A DNA stretch of 64,000 nt from Bradyrhizobium embrapense (GCF_001189235.2 NZ_LFIP02000012.1:1-64000), one strand, 5' to 3'. Counted from the stretch's first letter, positions 8,321 to 17,339 are shown. Translations and numbers: made by a program. Notes: generated from the sequence alone by a model not told the origin.

Positions 8321-9847
8321 CTACTTCGCGTAGATATCCTTATACGTATCGCGCAGAATATTCTTCTGCACCTTGCCCATCGCGTTGCGCGGCAATTCGT
8401 CGACGACGAAGACGCGCTTGGGCATCTTGAATTTGGCGAGCCGCCCGTCGAGCGCCTTCAGCACCGAGGCCTCGCTGATATCGGCGCCCTTGTTGCAGAC
8501 GAGGACGGCGGTGACGCCTTCGCCGAAATCGGCATGCGGCACGCCGATCACGGCGGATTCGATCACGCCGGGCATGGCGTCGATCTCGCTCTCGATCTCC
8601 TTCGGGTAGACGTTGAAGCCGCCGGAGATCACGAGATCCTTGCCGCGGCCGAGGATGTGGACGTAGCCCTTGTCGTCGATCTTGCCGAGGTCGCCCGTGA
8701 TGAAGAAGCCGTCGGCGCGGAATTCGGCTTTGGTCTTCTCCGGCATCCGCCAATAGCCCTGGAACACGTTCGGGCCCTTGACCTCGATCATGCCGATGGT
8801 CTCCCGCGCGAGCTCCTTGCCGGTCTCGGGATCGGTGACCCGCACCGAAACGCCGGGTAGCGGGAAGCCGACCGCGCCGGGCACGCGGTCGCCGTCATAG
8901 GGATTCGACGTGTTCATGTTGGTTTCGGTCATGCCGTAGCGCTCGAGCACGGCGTGGCCGGTGCGCGCGGACCATTCGCGGTGGGTGTCGGCGAGCAGCG
9001 GCGCGGAGCCCGAGATGAACAGCCGCATGTGTTTGGTGGCGTCCTTGTTCAGGCCGGGGTTCTGCAACAGGCGGGTGTAGAAGGTCGGCACGCCCATCAT
9101 CACGGTGGCGCGGGCCATCAGCTTCAGGATCGCGTCCGGATCGAACTTCGGCAGAAAGATCATCGAGGCGCGCGAGAACAGCGTCACGTTGCTCGCCACG
9201 AACAGGCCGTGGGTGTGATAGATCGGCAGCGCGTGGATCAGCACGTCCTTGTCGGTGAAGCGCCAGTAATCGACCAGCGAGTAGGAGTTCGACGCTAGAT
9301 TGTCGTGCGACAGCATCGCGCCCTTGGAGCGGCCGGTGGTGCCCGACGTGTAGAGGATCGCGGCGAGGTCGTCATTGCCGCGCGGCACCGTGGCGAAGTC
9401 CTTCGGCGCCTTGTCGGCGGTCTCGGTCAGCGAGCCCTTGCCGCTGGAATCGAGCGTTTCGACCTTCGCCCCCACCTTGGCGGCGATCGCCATGATGCCG
9501 TCCAGCTTGGACGGATCGCAGACCACCAGCGACGGCTCGGCGTCGGTGATGAAGTATTCGAGCTCGTTCAGCGTGTAGGCGGTGTTGAGCGGCAGATAGA
9601 CGCCGCCGGCGCGCACGGTGGCGAGATAGAGCACCAGCGCCGAAACCGACTTCTCGGTCTGCGCCGCGACGCGGTCGCCCGGCTTGACGCCGCGCTCCAC
9701 CAGCACGTTCGCCATCTGGCCCGCGCGCGCGATCAAATCGCCATAGGAGATGCGGCTGCCGTCGAGCTGCTCGATCGCGAGCCGATTGGGGTCGTCGAGG
9801 CCGTCGAACAGGCGGGAAAACAGGTTGGCGTTGGTGGTCGTGTTCAT
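8321..9847 (-). CDS. matB: Malonyl-CoA synthetase (malonate-CoA ligase)
   Basis: A 508-residue member of the ANL (AMP-binding) superfamily that converts malonate, ATP and CoA to malonyl-CoA in the cytoplasm. The adenylation motif YTSGTTGRSKGAML, the YGMTETNMNTSNPY motif that is characteristic of MatB-type enzymes, GDLGKIDDKGYVHILGRGKD, and the catalytic lysine of PRNAMGKVQKN are all present. The start ATG (9847) begins MNTTTNANLF; the open frame upstream is not protein-like. No malonyl-CoA decarboxylase (matA) is nearby. The divergent SDR gene starts 87 bp away. Confidence 0.9.
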   Translation of the reverse strand: MNTTTNANLFSRLFDGLDDPNRLAIEQLDGSRISYGDLIARAGQMANVLVERGVKPGDRVAAQTEKSVSALVLYLATVRAGGVYLPLNTAYTLNELEYFITDAEPSLVVCDPSKLDGIMAIAAKVGAKVETLDSSGKGSLTETADKAPKDFATVPRGNDDLAAILYTSGTTGRSKGAMLSHDNLASNSYSLVDYWRFTDKDVLIHALPIYHTHGLFVASNVTLFSRASMIFLPKFDPDAILKLMARATVMMGVPTFYTRLLQNPGLNKDATKHMRLFISGSAPLLADTHREWSARTGHAVLERYGMTETNMNTSNPYDGDRVPGAVGFPLPGVSVRVTDPETGKELARETIGMIEVKGPNVFQGYWRMPEKTKAEFRADGFFITGDLGKIDDKGYVHILGRGKDLVISGGFNVYPKEIESEIDAMPGVIESAVIGVPHADFGEGVTAVLVCNKGADISEASVLKALDGRLAKFKMPKRVFVVDELPRNAMGKVQKNILRDTYKDIYAK

Positions 9848-9934
9848 GCAACATCCCCTGAGGGGCGAAAGCGCCGGTAAAGGTCCGGCTGGATTAGCAA
9901 AAACGCCCTTCGGAAAGCAACGGAGACAGTTTGC

Positions 9935-10696
9935 ATGACAAATAATGGGAAACGCGTGGCCTGGGTCACCGGTGGCGGCACTGGAATCGGCGAATCCGGG
10001 GCGGAATTCCTGGCTGCGGACGGCTGGACCGTGGTGGTGTCCGGCCGTCGCAAGGAAGAGCTCGACCGCGTGGTGGCCAACATCGCGAAAAAGGGCGGCA
10101 AGGCCGAGGCGATCGCGCTCGATGTCAGCAACAAGACCGCCGTCAACAAGGCAGCTGAGGCGATCGTCGCCAAGCACGGCCGCATCGACCTTTTGGTCAA
10201 TAGCGCCGGCATCAACGTGCCGAAGCGCAGCTGGGCCGACATGGAACTGGAGGGCTGGGACAAGCTGGTCGAGGTCAATCTCAACGGCGTGCTGTATTGC
10301 ATGCGCGCCGTGCTGCCGACGATGCGCAAGCAGCAGGACGGCTGCATCATCAACGTCGCCTCCTGGGCCGGCCGCCACGTCTCGAAGATGCCGGGTCCGG
10401 CCTACACCACGACCAAGCATGCGGTGCTGGCGCTGACCCATTCCTTCAACATGGACGAATGCGTCAACGGCCTGCGCGCCTGCTGCCTGTCGCCGGGCGA
10501 GGTCGCAACCCCGATTCTGAAGCAGCGGCCGGTGGTGCCGAGCGAGGCCGAGCAGGCCAAGATGCTGCAGCCGGAAGATTGCGGCCGCACCATCGCCTTC
10601 GTCGCCAGCATGCCGGCGCGGGTCTGCGTGAACGAGATCCTGATCAGCCCGACCCACAACCGCGGATTCATTCAGACGCCGGCGAACCGGGACTAG
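9935..10696 (+). CDS. SDR family NAD(P)-dependent oxidoreductase
   Basis: A 253-residue short-chain dehydrogenase/reductase. It has the N-terminal cofactor motif TGGGTGIG, the structural NSAG motif, and the catalytic Ser in NVASWAG with YTTTK supplying the Tyr and Lys. The arginine-containing SGRRKEEL after strand 2 suggests NADP(H). The substrate is unknown. It is divergent from matB, and both are bracketed by the same repeat, so they may share promoter control, but no pathway link is proven. Confidence 0.88.
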   Translation: MTNNGKRVAWVTGGGTGIGESGAEFLAADGWTVVVSGRRKEELDRVVANIAKKGGKAEAIALDVSNKTAVNKAAEAIVAKHGRIDLLVNSAGINVPKRSWADMELEGWDKLVEVNLNGVLYCMRAVLPTMRKQQDGCIINVASWAGRHVSKMPGPAYTTTKHAVLALTHSFNMDECVNGLRACCLSPGEVATPILKQRPVVPSEAEQAKMLQPEDCGRTIAFVASMPARVCVNEILISPTHNRGFIQTPANRD

Positions 10697-10836
10697 GTCT
10701 CCTCCTTCCCCCTGCAAGGGGGAAGGTCGGGATGGGGGTCGGCCACAGGCGACACTGCTGGTGGAGAGAGCTGATCCCCACCCGCTTTGCTCTGCGTGCG
10801 AGCAAAGCGACCTCCCCTTTTCAAGGGGAGGTTGAC
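10697..10836. repeat. Intergenic repeat, copy B (inverted relative to 8174-8300)
   Basis: It contains CCTTCCCCCTGCAAGGGGG, then GGGATGGGGGTC, GATCCCCACCCGCTTTGCTC, GAGCAAAGCG and a CCTCCCCTTTTCAAGGGGAGG hairpin. Read in reverse complement this is the same element as 8174-8300, with a different central segment. It follows the SDR stop codon immediately. Confidence 0.8.
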
Positions 10837-10840
10837 TTAC

Positions 10841-10894
10841 GTAGCCCGGATCAAGCCTTGTAGCCCGGATTTCGCTTTGCTCCATCCGGGCTAC
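10841..10894. repeat. GTAGCCCGGAT palindromic repeat, short form
   Basis: GTAGCCCGGAT at 10860-10870 pairs with ATCCGGGCTAC at 10884-10894 around a 13-nt loop. An extra half copy lies at 10841-10851. It ends 4 bp before the stop codon of the minus-strand MFS gene and could work as its transcript end. Related longer copies are at 32779, 39229 and 55422. Confidence 0.85.
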
Positions 10895-10898
10895 ATGC

Positions 10899-12299
10899 TC
10901 ACTCGCTGATCTCGTTCAGCTCCTTGCCGGTATGCTCCGGCACGCAAAAGAACACGCCGACCGCCATCGCGATCATCAGCACGGGGATGCAGAGGAACGC
11001 CAGCGCGAACGAGCCGGTGCGCTGCTGGAGCGCGATCGAGACGAACGGGAATAGCACGAAGCCGACGAAATAGGCGATCGCCCAGACCACGCCGTTGGCG
11101 GCGCCGCGGATGCGGGTCGGGAAGATCTCCGCGGTCAGCGTCGTGCTCGGGCCCCAGAAGCCGAGGAAGCCGAGACACCAGAGAAGTCCGAACGTCCACA
11201 GCAGCACGCGATCCTCGGAATAAACCCAGAGCGTCATGAAGATCGCGCCCTCGATCAGGGTGATGATGAAGGTGCGGCGGCGGCCGACCTTGTCGATCAG
11301 CCAGCCGACCAGGCACAGGCCGAGGAAGCCGCACAGTCCGTAAAACACGTAGAACAGGCTGTATTCGGCGGTCGACCAGTGCTTCTCGGTCGAGAGGTAA
11401 AGCGGCATCCAGGCGCCGACCGTGCCGTAGATGCAGGTCGAGGCGCAGGCCACGAACAGCGCGACGAGCGTCGAAGGCAGCACGTCGGGCATGAACACCT
11501 GGCGGATGCCGACTGACTTGGCCTTGCCGAACCAGGCGCTGTCATCGGCGCCCACCGTGCCGCCGCGCGCCAGCGTTTCCGAGATGCGCCGCTTGCGATC
11601 CTGCGACCGCACCCAATAGGGCGATTCCGGACAGGTGGAGCGGATATAGATCGCGAGCAGCGCGATCGCGCCGGGCACCATCACGGCGATACGCCAGCCG
11701 AAATTGGCGGCGACGAGGCCGGTGATCGCGCCGGCAAGCGTGGCGCCGATGCACCAGGCCGAGCGCGTGATGCTGATGACGCGGCCGCGCAGGCGGGCCG
11801 GCCAGGTCTCCGCCACCAGCATCGAGCCGAGCGACCATTCGCCGTTGAGCGCGAAGAACAACAGCGAGCGCGCGATCACGAACACCGTAAAGGTCGGCGA
11901 GAGCGCCGCGACCGGCATCAGAAGCGAGAACAGCGCGATGTTGACGGCGAGCAGCGTGCGGCGGCCGTAGCGGTCGGCGAGCCACGGCCAGAAATAGAGC
12001 CCGGCGATGCCGACGAACAGCGCGATCTGCATGCCTGAACGGTATTCCGGCAGGCTGAGCTGGAATTCCTCGATCACCATCGGCGAGATCAGCGCGAAGA
12101 TCACGCCGTCCATGCCGTCGAAGCCCCAGCCGAGCGCGTTGGCGGTGGCGATGTGCCAATGGGTTTTCGTCAGCTCGGTGCTGCCGGCGACGGCGCGGTA
12201 GTTGGCGTATTGCAGATGCTTCTGCTCGAGCGGGCCGACGTCGCCGTCGGCATCGTTGACCGCAGGCGCGGCGCACCCGTCCGCCGTCATGCTGCTCAT
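10899..12299 (-). CDS. MFS transporter, sugar/aromatic-acid carrier type
   Basis: A roughly 466-residue major facilitator with 12 hydrophobic segments. It has the loop 2-3 motif LADRYGRR and its second-half counterpart LIDKVGRRR, as well as GWGFDGMDG in helix 1, seen in organic-acid and sugar H+ symporters. The substrate is not identifiable. Three in-frame starts exist (GTG 12314, ATG 12308, ATG 12299). The last has GGGGA at a normal distance, so 12299 is preferred. The neighbouring malonate gene makes a carboxylate a reasonable but unproven guess. Confidence 0.8.
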   Translation of the reverse strand: MSSMTADGCAAPAVNDADGDVGPLEQKHLQYANYRAVAGSTELTKTHWHIATANALGWGFDGMDGVIFALISPMVIEEFQLSLPEYRSGMQIALFVGIAGLYFWPWLADRYGRRTLLAVNIALFSLLMPVAALSPTFTVFVIARSLLFFALNGEWSLGSMLVAETWPARLRGRVISITRSAWCIGATLAGAITGLVAANFGWRIAVMVPGAIALLAIYIRSTCPESPYWVRSQDRKRRISETLARGGTVGADDSAWFGKAKSVGIRQVFMPDVLPSTLVALFVACASTCIYGTVGAWMPLYLSTEKHWSTAEYSLFYVFYGLCGFLGLCLVGWLIDKVGRRRTFIITLIEGAIFMTLWVYSEDRVLLWTFGLLWCLGFLGFWGPSTTLTAEIFPTRIRGAANGVVWAIAYFVGFVLFPFVSIALQQRTGSFALAFLCIPVLMIAMAVGVFFCVPEHTGKELNEISE

Positions 12300-12628
12300 G
12301 ATTGGCATCCCCACGACTGCCTGCGGCGAAGCCGCACCGCAATCTCAGGCTGAACCAATTGCAGCATAGCGGCAAGCGAATTGCTCGCGGCAGCGCACGC
12401 GTCCATTCCGTTGAGTGGAATGCGCGGGCGCGCTGCGTAAAGCGCCGCATGTACGAAGCGCGTCCCGCCCGGTTTCAGGAATCACAAAGAGTTATTTCCG
12501 GAAACCGCCCGGAAAACCTGCCGTAGCTCAGGTCGACGACGACGCACACACCATCCAACCCGCGCCGTTGTTGCCCCTTCATCGCCGGCGAAACTGAGCC
12601 GGCCAGATTGCCCATCGGGAGACGAACC
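12300..12628. other. Intergenic, divergent promoter region
   Basis: About 330 bp between the divergent MFS gene and the fasciclin gene. I see no gene, no strong hairpin and no repeat. It should hold both promoters. The only notable sequence is the partly repeated TTTCCGGAAACCGCCCGGAAAACC around 12493. Confidence 0.4.
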
Positions 12629-13183
12629 ATGTCGAAGCGTATTGCCTATCTTGCCGCCGCCGCCTTCAGCGCGCTCGCGATCACCGCCACCGTCGTGGCG
12701 CCGGTCCGCGCCGAGGAGAAGACCGTGATGGTCGGTGGTGCCGCGATGTTCCCATCGAAGAACATCATTCAGAACGCCGTCAATTCGAAGGACCACACCA
12801 CCCTCGTCGCCGCGGTGAAGGCCGCCGGTCTGGTTGGCACGCTGGAAGGCAAGGGGCCGTTCACGGTGTTCGCGCCGACCAACGCCGCGTTCGGCAAGCT
12901 GCCGGCCGGAACCGTCGACAATTTGGTCAAGCCCGAGAACAAGACGACGCTGACCAAGATCCTCACCTACCATGTGGTGCCCGGCAAGCTCGAAGCCTCC
13001 GACCTCACCGACGGCAAGAAGCTGAAGACCGCCGAAGGCGAGGAACTGACCGTGAAGCACCAGGACGGCAAGGTCTGGATCGTCGATGCCAAGGGCGGCA
13101 CCTCGATGGTGACGATCTCCAATGTCAACCAGTCGAACGGCGTGATCCACGTGGTCGACACCGTGCTGATGCCGGCGACGTAA
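12629..13183 (+). CDS. Secreted fasciclin (FAS1) domain protein
   Basis: A 184-residue protein with a signal peptide, probably cut after residue 28 (PVRA/EE), then one FAS1 domain. The H1 motif TVFAPTNAAF and the C-terminal H2 stretch NGVIHVVDTVLMP are both clear, as is YHVVPGK between them. FAS1 domains mediate adhesion or protein contacts outside the cytoplasm. ATG 12629 is preceded by GGGAGACGA, a good ribosome site. A strong terminator follows at 13229, so it is probably monocistronic despite sitting just upstream of the cytochrome b gene. Confidence 0.88.
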   Translation: MSKRIAYLAAAAFSALAITATVVAPVRAEEKTVMVGGAAMFPSKNIIQNAVNSKDHTTLVAAVKAAGLVGTLEGKGPFTVFAPTNAAFGKLPAGTVDNLVKPENKTTLTKILTYHVVPGKLEASDLTDGKKLKTAEGEELTVKHQDGKVWIVDAKGGTSMVTISNVNQSNGVIHVVDTVLMPAT

Positions 13184-13228
13184 CACCCCGCGGCCCGATT
13201 TAGTCCCTGGACCGACCTGCAAGACAGT

Positions 13229-13259
13229 GAGCCGGAGCCTCGCTCCGGCTCGCATTTTT
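13229..13259 (+). terminator. Intrinsic terminator of the fasciclin gene
   Basis: GAGCCGGAGC (13229-13238) pairs perfectly with GCTCCGGCTC (13242-13251) around a 3-nt loop, followed by GCATTTTTG. This is a classic intrinsic terminator on the plus strand. Confidence 0.85.
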
Positions 13260-13364
13260 GTGACCGTGCGAACTGGCATATATCGAACTGATGATGCGCG
13301 ACCCCGTAACGGACCGCCGGTTCCCGGCGTATAAGCCGGTAACGACCATAAGCAGAGACATTCC

Positions 13365-13997
13365 ATGACGAGCCTTGCCGTCAGTGACCACCAGGCAGAG
13401 ACCGCGGCGCCCGCGAAGGTGATTCAGCCGGTCTGGGTGCGGCTGGTGCACTGGATCAACGCGTTCGCGATGATCCTGATGATCATGTCCGGCTGGCAGA
13501 TCTACAACGCCTCGCCGCTGTTCGGCTTCACCTTCTCGCACAGCATCACGCTCGGCGGCTGGCTCGGCGGCGCGCTGCTCTGGCATTTCGCGGCGATGTG
13601 GCTTTTGATGGTCAACGGCCTGATCTATCTGGCGCTTGGCTTCGCCACCGGCCGCTTCCGCAAGAAGCTGCTGCCGATCACCCCTGGCGGCGTGATTGCC
13701 GACACCAAGGCGGCGCTGACCTTCAAGCTCTCGCATGACGATCTCAGCAAGTACAATTCGGTGCAGAAGCTGCTCTATGCCGGCATCATTACCGTCGGCG
13801 TCGTCATCGTGCTGTCCGGCTTGTCGATGTGGAAGCCGGTGCAGTTGCATTGGCTGGTATCGCTGTTCGGCGGCTACGACATCGCGCGCTATGTCCACTT
13901 CACCTGCATGGCGCTGATCGTCGCCTTCCTGGTGATCCATGTTGCGCTCGCGCTGCTGGTGCCGAAGAGCCTGCGCGCCATGATCATCGGGCGCTGA
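13365..13997 (+). CDS. Membrane cytochrome b561-type (di-heme b) protein
   Basis: A 210-residue integral membrane protein with four to five hydrophobic helices. Histidines fall in the helices at positions typical of the Ni/Fe-hydrogenase/thiosulfate-reductase cytochrome b family (VRLVHWINAF, LLWHFAAMW, YVHFTCM, IHVALALL). It would move electrons between the quinone pool and a periplasmic partner. The molybdopterin enzyme begins 11 bp after its stop, so the two very probably form one two-component redox complex. The N-terminal 15 residues are polar and cytoplasmic. Confidence 0.85.
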   Translation: MTSLAVSDHQAETAAPAKVIQPVWVRLVHWINAFAMILMIMSGWQIYNASPLFGFTFSHSITLGGWLGGALLWHFAAMWLLMVNGLIYLALGFATGRFRKKLLPITPGGVIADTKAALTFKLSHDDLSKYNSVQKLLYAGIITVGVVIVLSGLSMWKPVQLHWLVSLFGGYDIARYVHFTCMALIVAFLVIHVALALLVPKSLRAMIIGR

Positions 13998-14008
13998 GGG
14001 AGGTCACC

Positions 14009-14794
14009 ATGCGTCGTCTCAGAAAACTCCTGATCCCTGGCGTCGACAAGAAGCTGCTTGTGCGCGACGCAGTGAAGACGATGCCGGAGCTGACGCGCCG
14101 CCGCTTCATCACGGCCGGCACCAGCCTCGGCGCCTTGACGCTGTTGACCGGCTGCGACGTGGTCGATTCGTCGTCGGCGGAGGAATTGCTGAAGAAGGTC
14201 TCGAAGTTCAACGACGCCGTGCAGGCCTGGATGTTCAATCCGGATGCGCTGGCCCCGACCTTCCCCGAGAGCATGATCACCAAGCCGTTTCCGTTCAACG
14301 CCTATTACGATCTCGACGATGCGCCCGAGATCGCAGGCGCGGACTGGAAGCTCGAGGTGCGCGGGCTGGTCGAGAACAAGAAGTCGTGGACGCTCGACGA
14401 ATTGTACAAGCTGCCGCAGGAGAAGCAGGTGACGCGCCACATCTGCGTCGAAGGCTGGAGCGCGATCGGCAGCTGGACCGGCACGCCGCTGCGCGATTTC
14501 CTCAAGCTGGTCGGTGCCGACACGCGCGCCAAATATGTCTGGTTCCAGTGCGCCGACAAGGACGGCTATAATTCACCTTTGGACATGCGTACCGCGCTGC
14601 ATCCGCAGACCCAGATGACGTTCAAATTCGCCGACCAGATCCTGCCGCGCGCCTACGGCTTCCCGATGAAGATCAGGGTGCCGACCAAGCTCGGCTTCAA
14701 GAACCCGAAATACGTGCTCTCGATGGAAGTCACCAACGACTACAAGGGCGGCTACTGGGAAGACCAGGGCTACAACTCGTTCAGTGGGAACTGA
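14009..14794 (+). CDS. Tat-exported molybdopterin-dependent oxidoreductase (sulfite oxidase/MsrP-like fold)
   Basis: A 261-residue protein. TRRRF at 29-33 followed by a short hydrophobic run is a Tat signal, and LLTGC ending at C49 looks like a lipobox, so the enzyme may be a membrane-tethered lipoprotein. The Mo-ligand cysteine is probably C146 in HICVEGWSAIG, the usual context in sulfite oxidase and MsrP/YedY proteins. The substrate is unknown (sulfite, sulfoxides or others). The upstream cytochrome b is not of the MsrQ type, so this is a related but distinct system. ATG 14009 has GGGAGG 8 nt upstream. Confidence 0.85.
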   Translation: MRRLRKLLIPGVDKKLLVRDAVKTMPELTRRRFITAGTSLGALTLLTGCDVVDSSSAEELLKKVSKFNDAVQAWMFNPDALAPTFPESMITKPFPFNAYYDLDDAPEIAGADWKLEVRGLVENKKSWTLDELYKLPQEKQVTRHICVEGWSAIGSWTGTPLRDFLKLVGADTRAKYVWFQCADKDGYNSPLDMRTALHPQTQMTFKFADQILPRAYGFPMKIRVPTKLGFKNPKYVLSMEVTNDYKGGYWEDQGYNSFSGN

Positions 14795-14819
14795 TGTCGC
14801 TCCTTGAAAGCCTCACGCG

Positions 14820-15197
14820 CTATCGATGCCGAGGGAGCTTGGTCAATTTCTGCAGGGCCTGTTGTGCAGATCGAACGACATCATGCCATGCGGGGTCATC
14901 GAGGATGGCCGCGTTGTCGTAATCATTTCCAGCTGGAGATTTGTGGGCGGCAAGCGTCTTGCCGAATTCGATTAGGATTGTCGCCTCGGCGGGCGATAGC
15001 CAGCCCTTTTTCTGACCTGCTTCTAATTCATCCGTATCAGGATATGAGCAGACGAACTCGACATACGACCAGTGCGGGTTCTTGTTGTTGGGATCGAGCC
15101 ACGTCCGTCGCTGGAGATCGAGATTCCCGATCTCATCCAAGGATGACCACCAGATTTTCCGGACTAAACGGCCGGTCTCTTCATTCGTGACGCTCAC
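14820..15197 (-). CDS. Hypothetical protein, 125 residues
   Basis: I do not recognise this family. It is a soluble, slightly acidic, Trp-containing protein with no signal peptide, membrane segment or obvious metal motif. Its codon use is less GC-biased at third positions than its neighbours (more A/T in the central part), which could mark an acquired or fast-evolving gene. Its 5' end overlaps the 3' end of the upstream MFS gene by 17 bp, which suggests co-transcription with that transporter. Confidence 0.6.
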   Translation of the reverse strand: MSVTNEETGRLVRKIWWSSLDEIGNLDLQRRTWLDPNNKNPHWSYVEFVCSYPDTDELEAGQKKGWLSPAEATILIEFGKTLAAHKSPAGNDYDNAAILDDPAWHDVVRSAQQALQKLTKLPRHR

Positions 15198-16386
15198 GCG
15201 CAGTTCCTCCGACGTCCAATTTCTTCTGAAACGCCGACAGCACCGCCCCCAACGCCAGCATCGCGGCCGAGACGTTCAGTGCAAACGACAGGCTGCCGAC
15301 CGCGTCGGTGATGGCGCCGACTACGATCGGGCCGAGCGTCTGGCCGATGCCGAAGGCGATGGTCATCGCCGCGATTGCGGTCGGCCAGGCTTCCGGTGGG
15401 TAGTTGAGGCGCACGAAGGCGGTGGTCGAGCCGACCACGGCGAAGAACGCGACGCCGAACACCAGCGCCGAGATCGCGAGCAGCAGAGGCGAATGGCCGA
15501 AGATCGGCAGCGCCGCGCCGAGCGCGTTGACACCGAGGATGATGGTGGTCGCGAGCCCGCCGCGGTCGAGCGCCAGCACGCGCCGCCAGACCCATGGCGT
15601 CACGAACGCGCTGATGCCGATCAGGCTCCAGAACGCGCTCTGTGCGGCTGCGCCACCGCCGCCGTCGCGGACATAGGCGATCATGAAGGTCATGTAGGCG
15701 ATGTAGCCGGCGCCGAACAGGAAGTAGGCGGTGAGGTAGATCAGGACCGGCGCGATGGCGAATTTGGTACGCACGATGCCGCCGGCGATCGCATTGGCGT
15801 GGAGTGGCGCCAACATCAGCGGCACGATCATGATCGCGGAGAGCAAGGTCATCGCCCACCACACGATCCACCATGAGCCGGCGCCAAAGCCCTGCAACAC
15901 GAACGGCGCGATCAGGCCGGATGCCAGGATGCCGACGCCCGGCCCGGCATAGAACAGGCTGAGCAGGAAATTCGCGCGCTCCGGCCGTGATTGCGCGATG
16001 GTTGCTGCGAGCGCGCCGCCGCCGACGAAGCCGAACGCGGCGGCGAAGCCGGCCAGCAGGCGGGCGAAGCTCAGCACTGCGAAATTGCCTGATATGGCGC
16101 ACAGCGCCAGCGAGAGCACGCAGGCCAGCGTCGACCAGCGCACCGACGCGGCCAGCCCGAAGCGCCGGATCAGGCGCGAGGCGAACAGCGCGCCGACCAG
16201 GTAGCCGGCGGCATTGATCGTGTTCATGAAGCCGGCGGCCGAATACGACCAGGCCAGCTGCTCGCGCATGTCGGGCAGAACAAGCGAATAGGCGAAGCGG
16301 CCGATGCCGAGACCGACCGTCGGTGCGAGCGACAAAATCAGGATCAGCCGCGCGGGATGCGGGTAGGCTGGGGAGGGGGCTCTCAC
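15181..16386 (-). CDS. YbfB/YjiJ-type MFS transporter
   Basis: A 401-residue major facilitator with 12 hydrophobic segments. The N-terminal GLGIGRFAYSLVLPDM is the hallmark of the YbfB/YjiJ family, whose substrates are unknown. It starts with GTG (16386), preceded by GGAG at 8 nt. It is followed in the same transcript direction by the 125-residue hypothetical gene, which overlaps it. Confidence 0.85.
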   Translation of the reverse strand: MRAPSPAYPHPARLILILSLAPTVGLGIGRFAYSLVLPDMREQLAWSYSAAGFMNTINAAGYLVGALFASRLIRRFGLAASVRWSTLACVLSLALCAISGNFAVLSFARLLAGFAAAFGFVGGGALAATIAQSRPERANFLLSLFYAGPGVGILASGLIAPFVLQGFGAGSWWIVWWAMTLLSAIMIVPLMLAPLHANAIAGGIVRTKFAIAPVLIYLTAYFLFGAGYIAYMTFMIAYVRDGGGGAAAQSAFWSLIGISAFVTPWVWRRVLALDRGGLATTIILGVNALGAALPIFGHSPLLLAISALVFGVAFFAVVGSTTAFVRLNYPPEAWPTAIAAMTIAFGIGQTLGPIVVGAITDAVGSLSFALNVSAAMLALGAVLSAFQKKLDVGGTARERHE

Positions 16387-16475
16387 AATTCACTCCGGCA
16401 ATATCGACATTGTGGCAGGCCGCGCCGGTCCTGCCCAGCGCCGTGGGCGGCAACACTGCCTTGCGGATCGGGCAA

Positions 16476-17339
16476 TCAGGCGATCAGGACCAGCGCGACG
16501 CCGATCACGGTCAGCAGGGTTCCGGCGACGATCCGCGCGGTGATCTCGACATGCTTGAGCATGACGGCGCTCAGCGCCACGGTCACCAGCGGGTAGATCG
16601 CAGCGAGCGGCGCCACCAGCGTGATCGGGTCGTTGCGGACCGCGGCGAACAGGCTGAGCGCACTGAGCCCGTTGCTGATTCCGGTCAATGCAAACCAGAA
16701 CCGGCCGTCACGCGGCGCCTGCACCATGAAACTGCCCTTGCGGACGCGCTGCACCGTCAGCACCACCAGCGAGGACATGATGTAGCCAACCAGGCAGGCC
16801 CATAGCGGGCTCGGCCAGATCGCCAGCCCGAGCTTGGCAATCGGCGGCACGATGCCGCGCACCAGCGCGCTGGCGAGCGGCAGCAGCAGGGCCCAGCTGC
16901 GCCAATGACCGAGATCGCGCGGCCGGGTCACGGTAATGATCGCGGCACCGGCCACCGCGACCACGAGCCCGATCAGCTGTTGCGGTGCGAGCGGCTCGTG
17001 CAGCAGCACCACGGCGGCGGCGACCGCAAGCAGCGGCGCCAGATTGCCCAATGTCGAGGTGATGACAGGTCCAAGCGCCCGGTTCGAGGCGAAGGTGAGG
17101 AGCGTCAGCGAGGCCGGGAAGAACAGGCCGATCGCCATGAAGATCGGCAGGCCGCGCCAGACCATCGGCTCGCCATGCAGGATCAGCGGCGACAGCATGA
17201 GGAATAGCAGGGTGAAGGATGGCACGCTGATCGCTGCGCCCGACAGCGGTTCGACGGTACGCAGGCCAAGCTGCGCCAGCACGACGCCGGCGCCGAGGAA
17301 AATGGCCGAGGCGAAGGCGCAGATAATGGCTGCGGTCAT
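16476..17339 (-). CDS. EamA/DMT-type transporter
   Basis: A 287-residue membrane protein with ten hydrophobic segments in two five-helix halves, as in the drug/metabolite exporter superfamily (e.g. SNRALGPVITSTLGNLAPLL in the first half and NDPITLVAPLAAIYPL in the second). The direction and substrate are unknown. ATG 17339 (MTAAIICAF) is the natural start. It diverges from leuB with 150 bp between. Confidence 0.82.
   Translation of the reverse strand: MTAAIICAFASAIFLGAGVVLAQLGLRTVEPLSGAAISVPSFTLLFLMLSPLILHGEPMVWRGLPIFMAIGLFFPASLTLLTFASNRALGPVITSTLGNLAPLLAVAAAVVLLHEPLAPQQLIGLVVAVAGAAIITVTRPRDLGHWRSWALLLPLASALVRGIVPPIAKLGLAIWPSPLWACLVGYIMSSLVVLTVQRVRKGSFMVQAPRDGRFWFALTGISNGLSALSLFAAVRNDPITLVAPLAAIYPLVTVALSAVMLKHVEITARIVAGTLLTVIGVALVLIA

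Noticed and set aside
8174..10836. Composite transposon bounded by the inverted repeats
   Set aside because: No transposase lies inside, no target duplication is visible, and the repeat type occurs as an ordinary intergenic element in related genomes.
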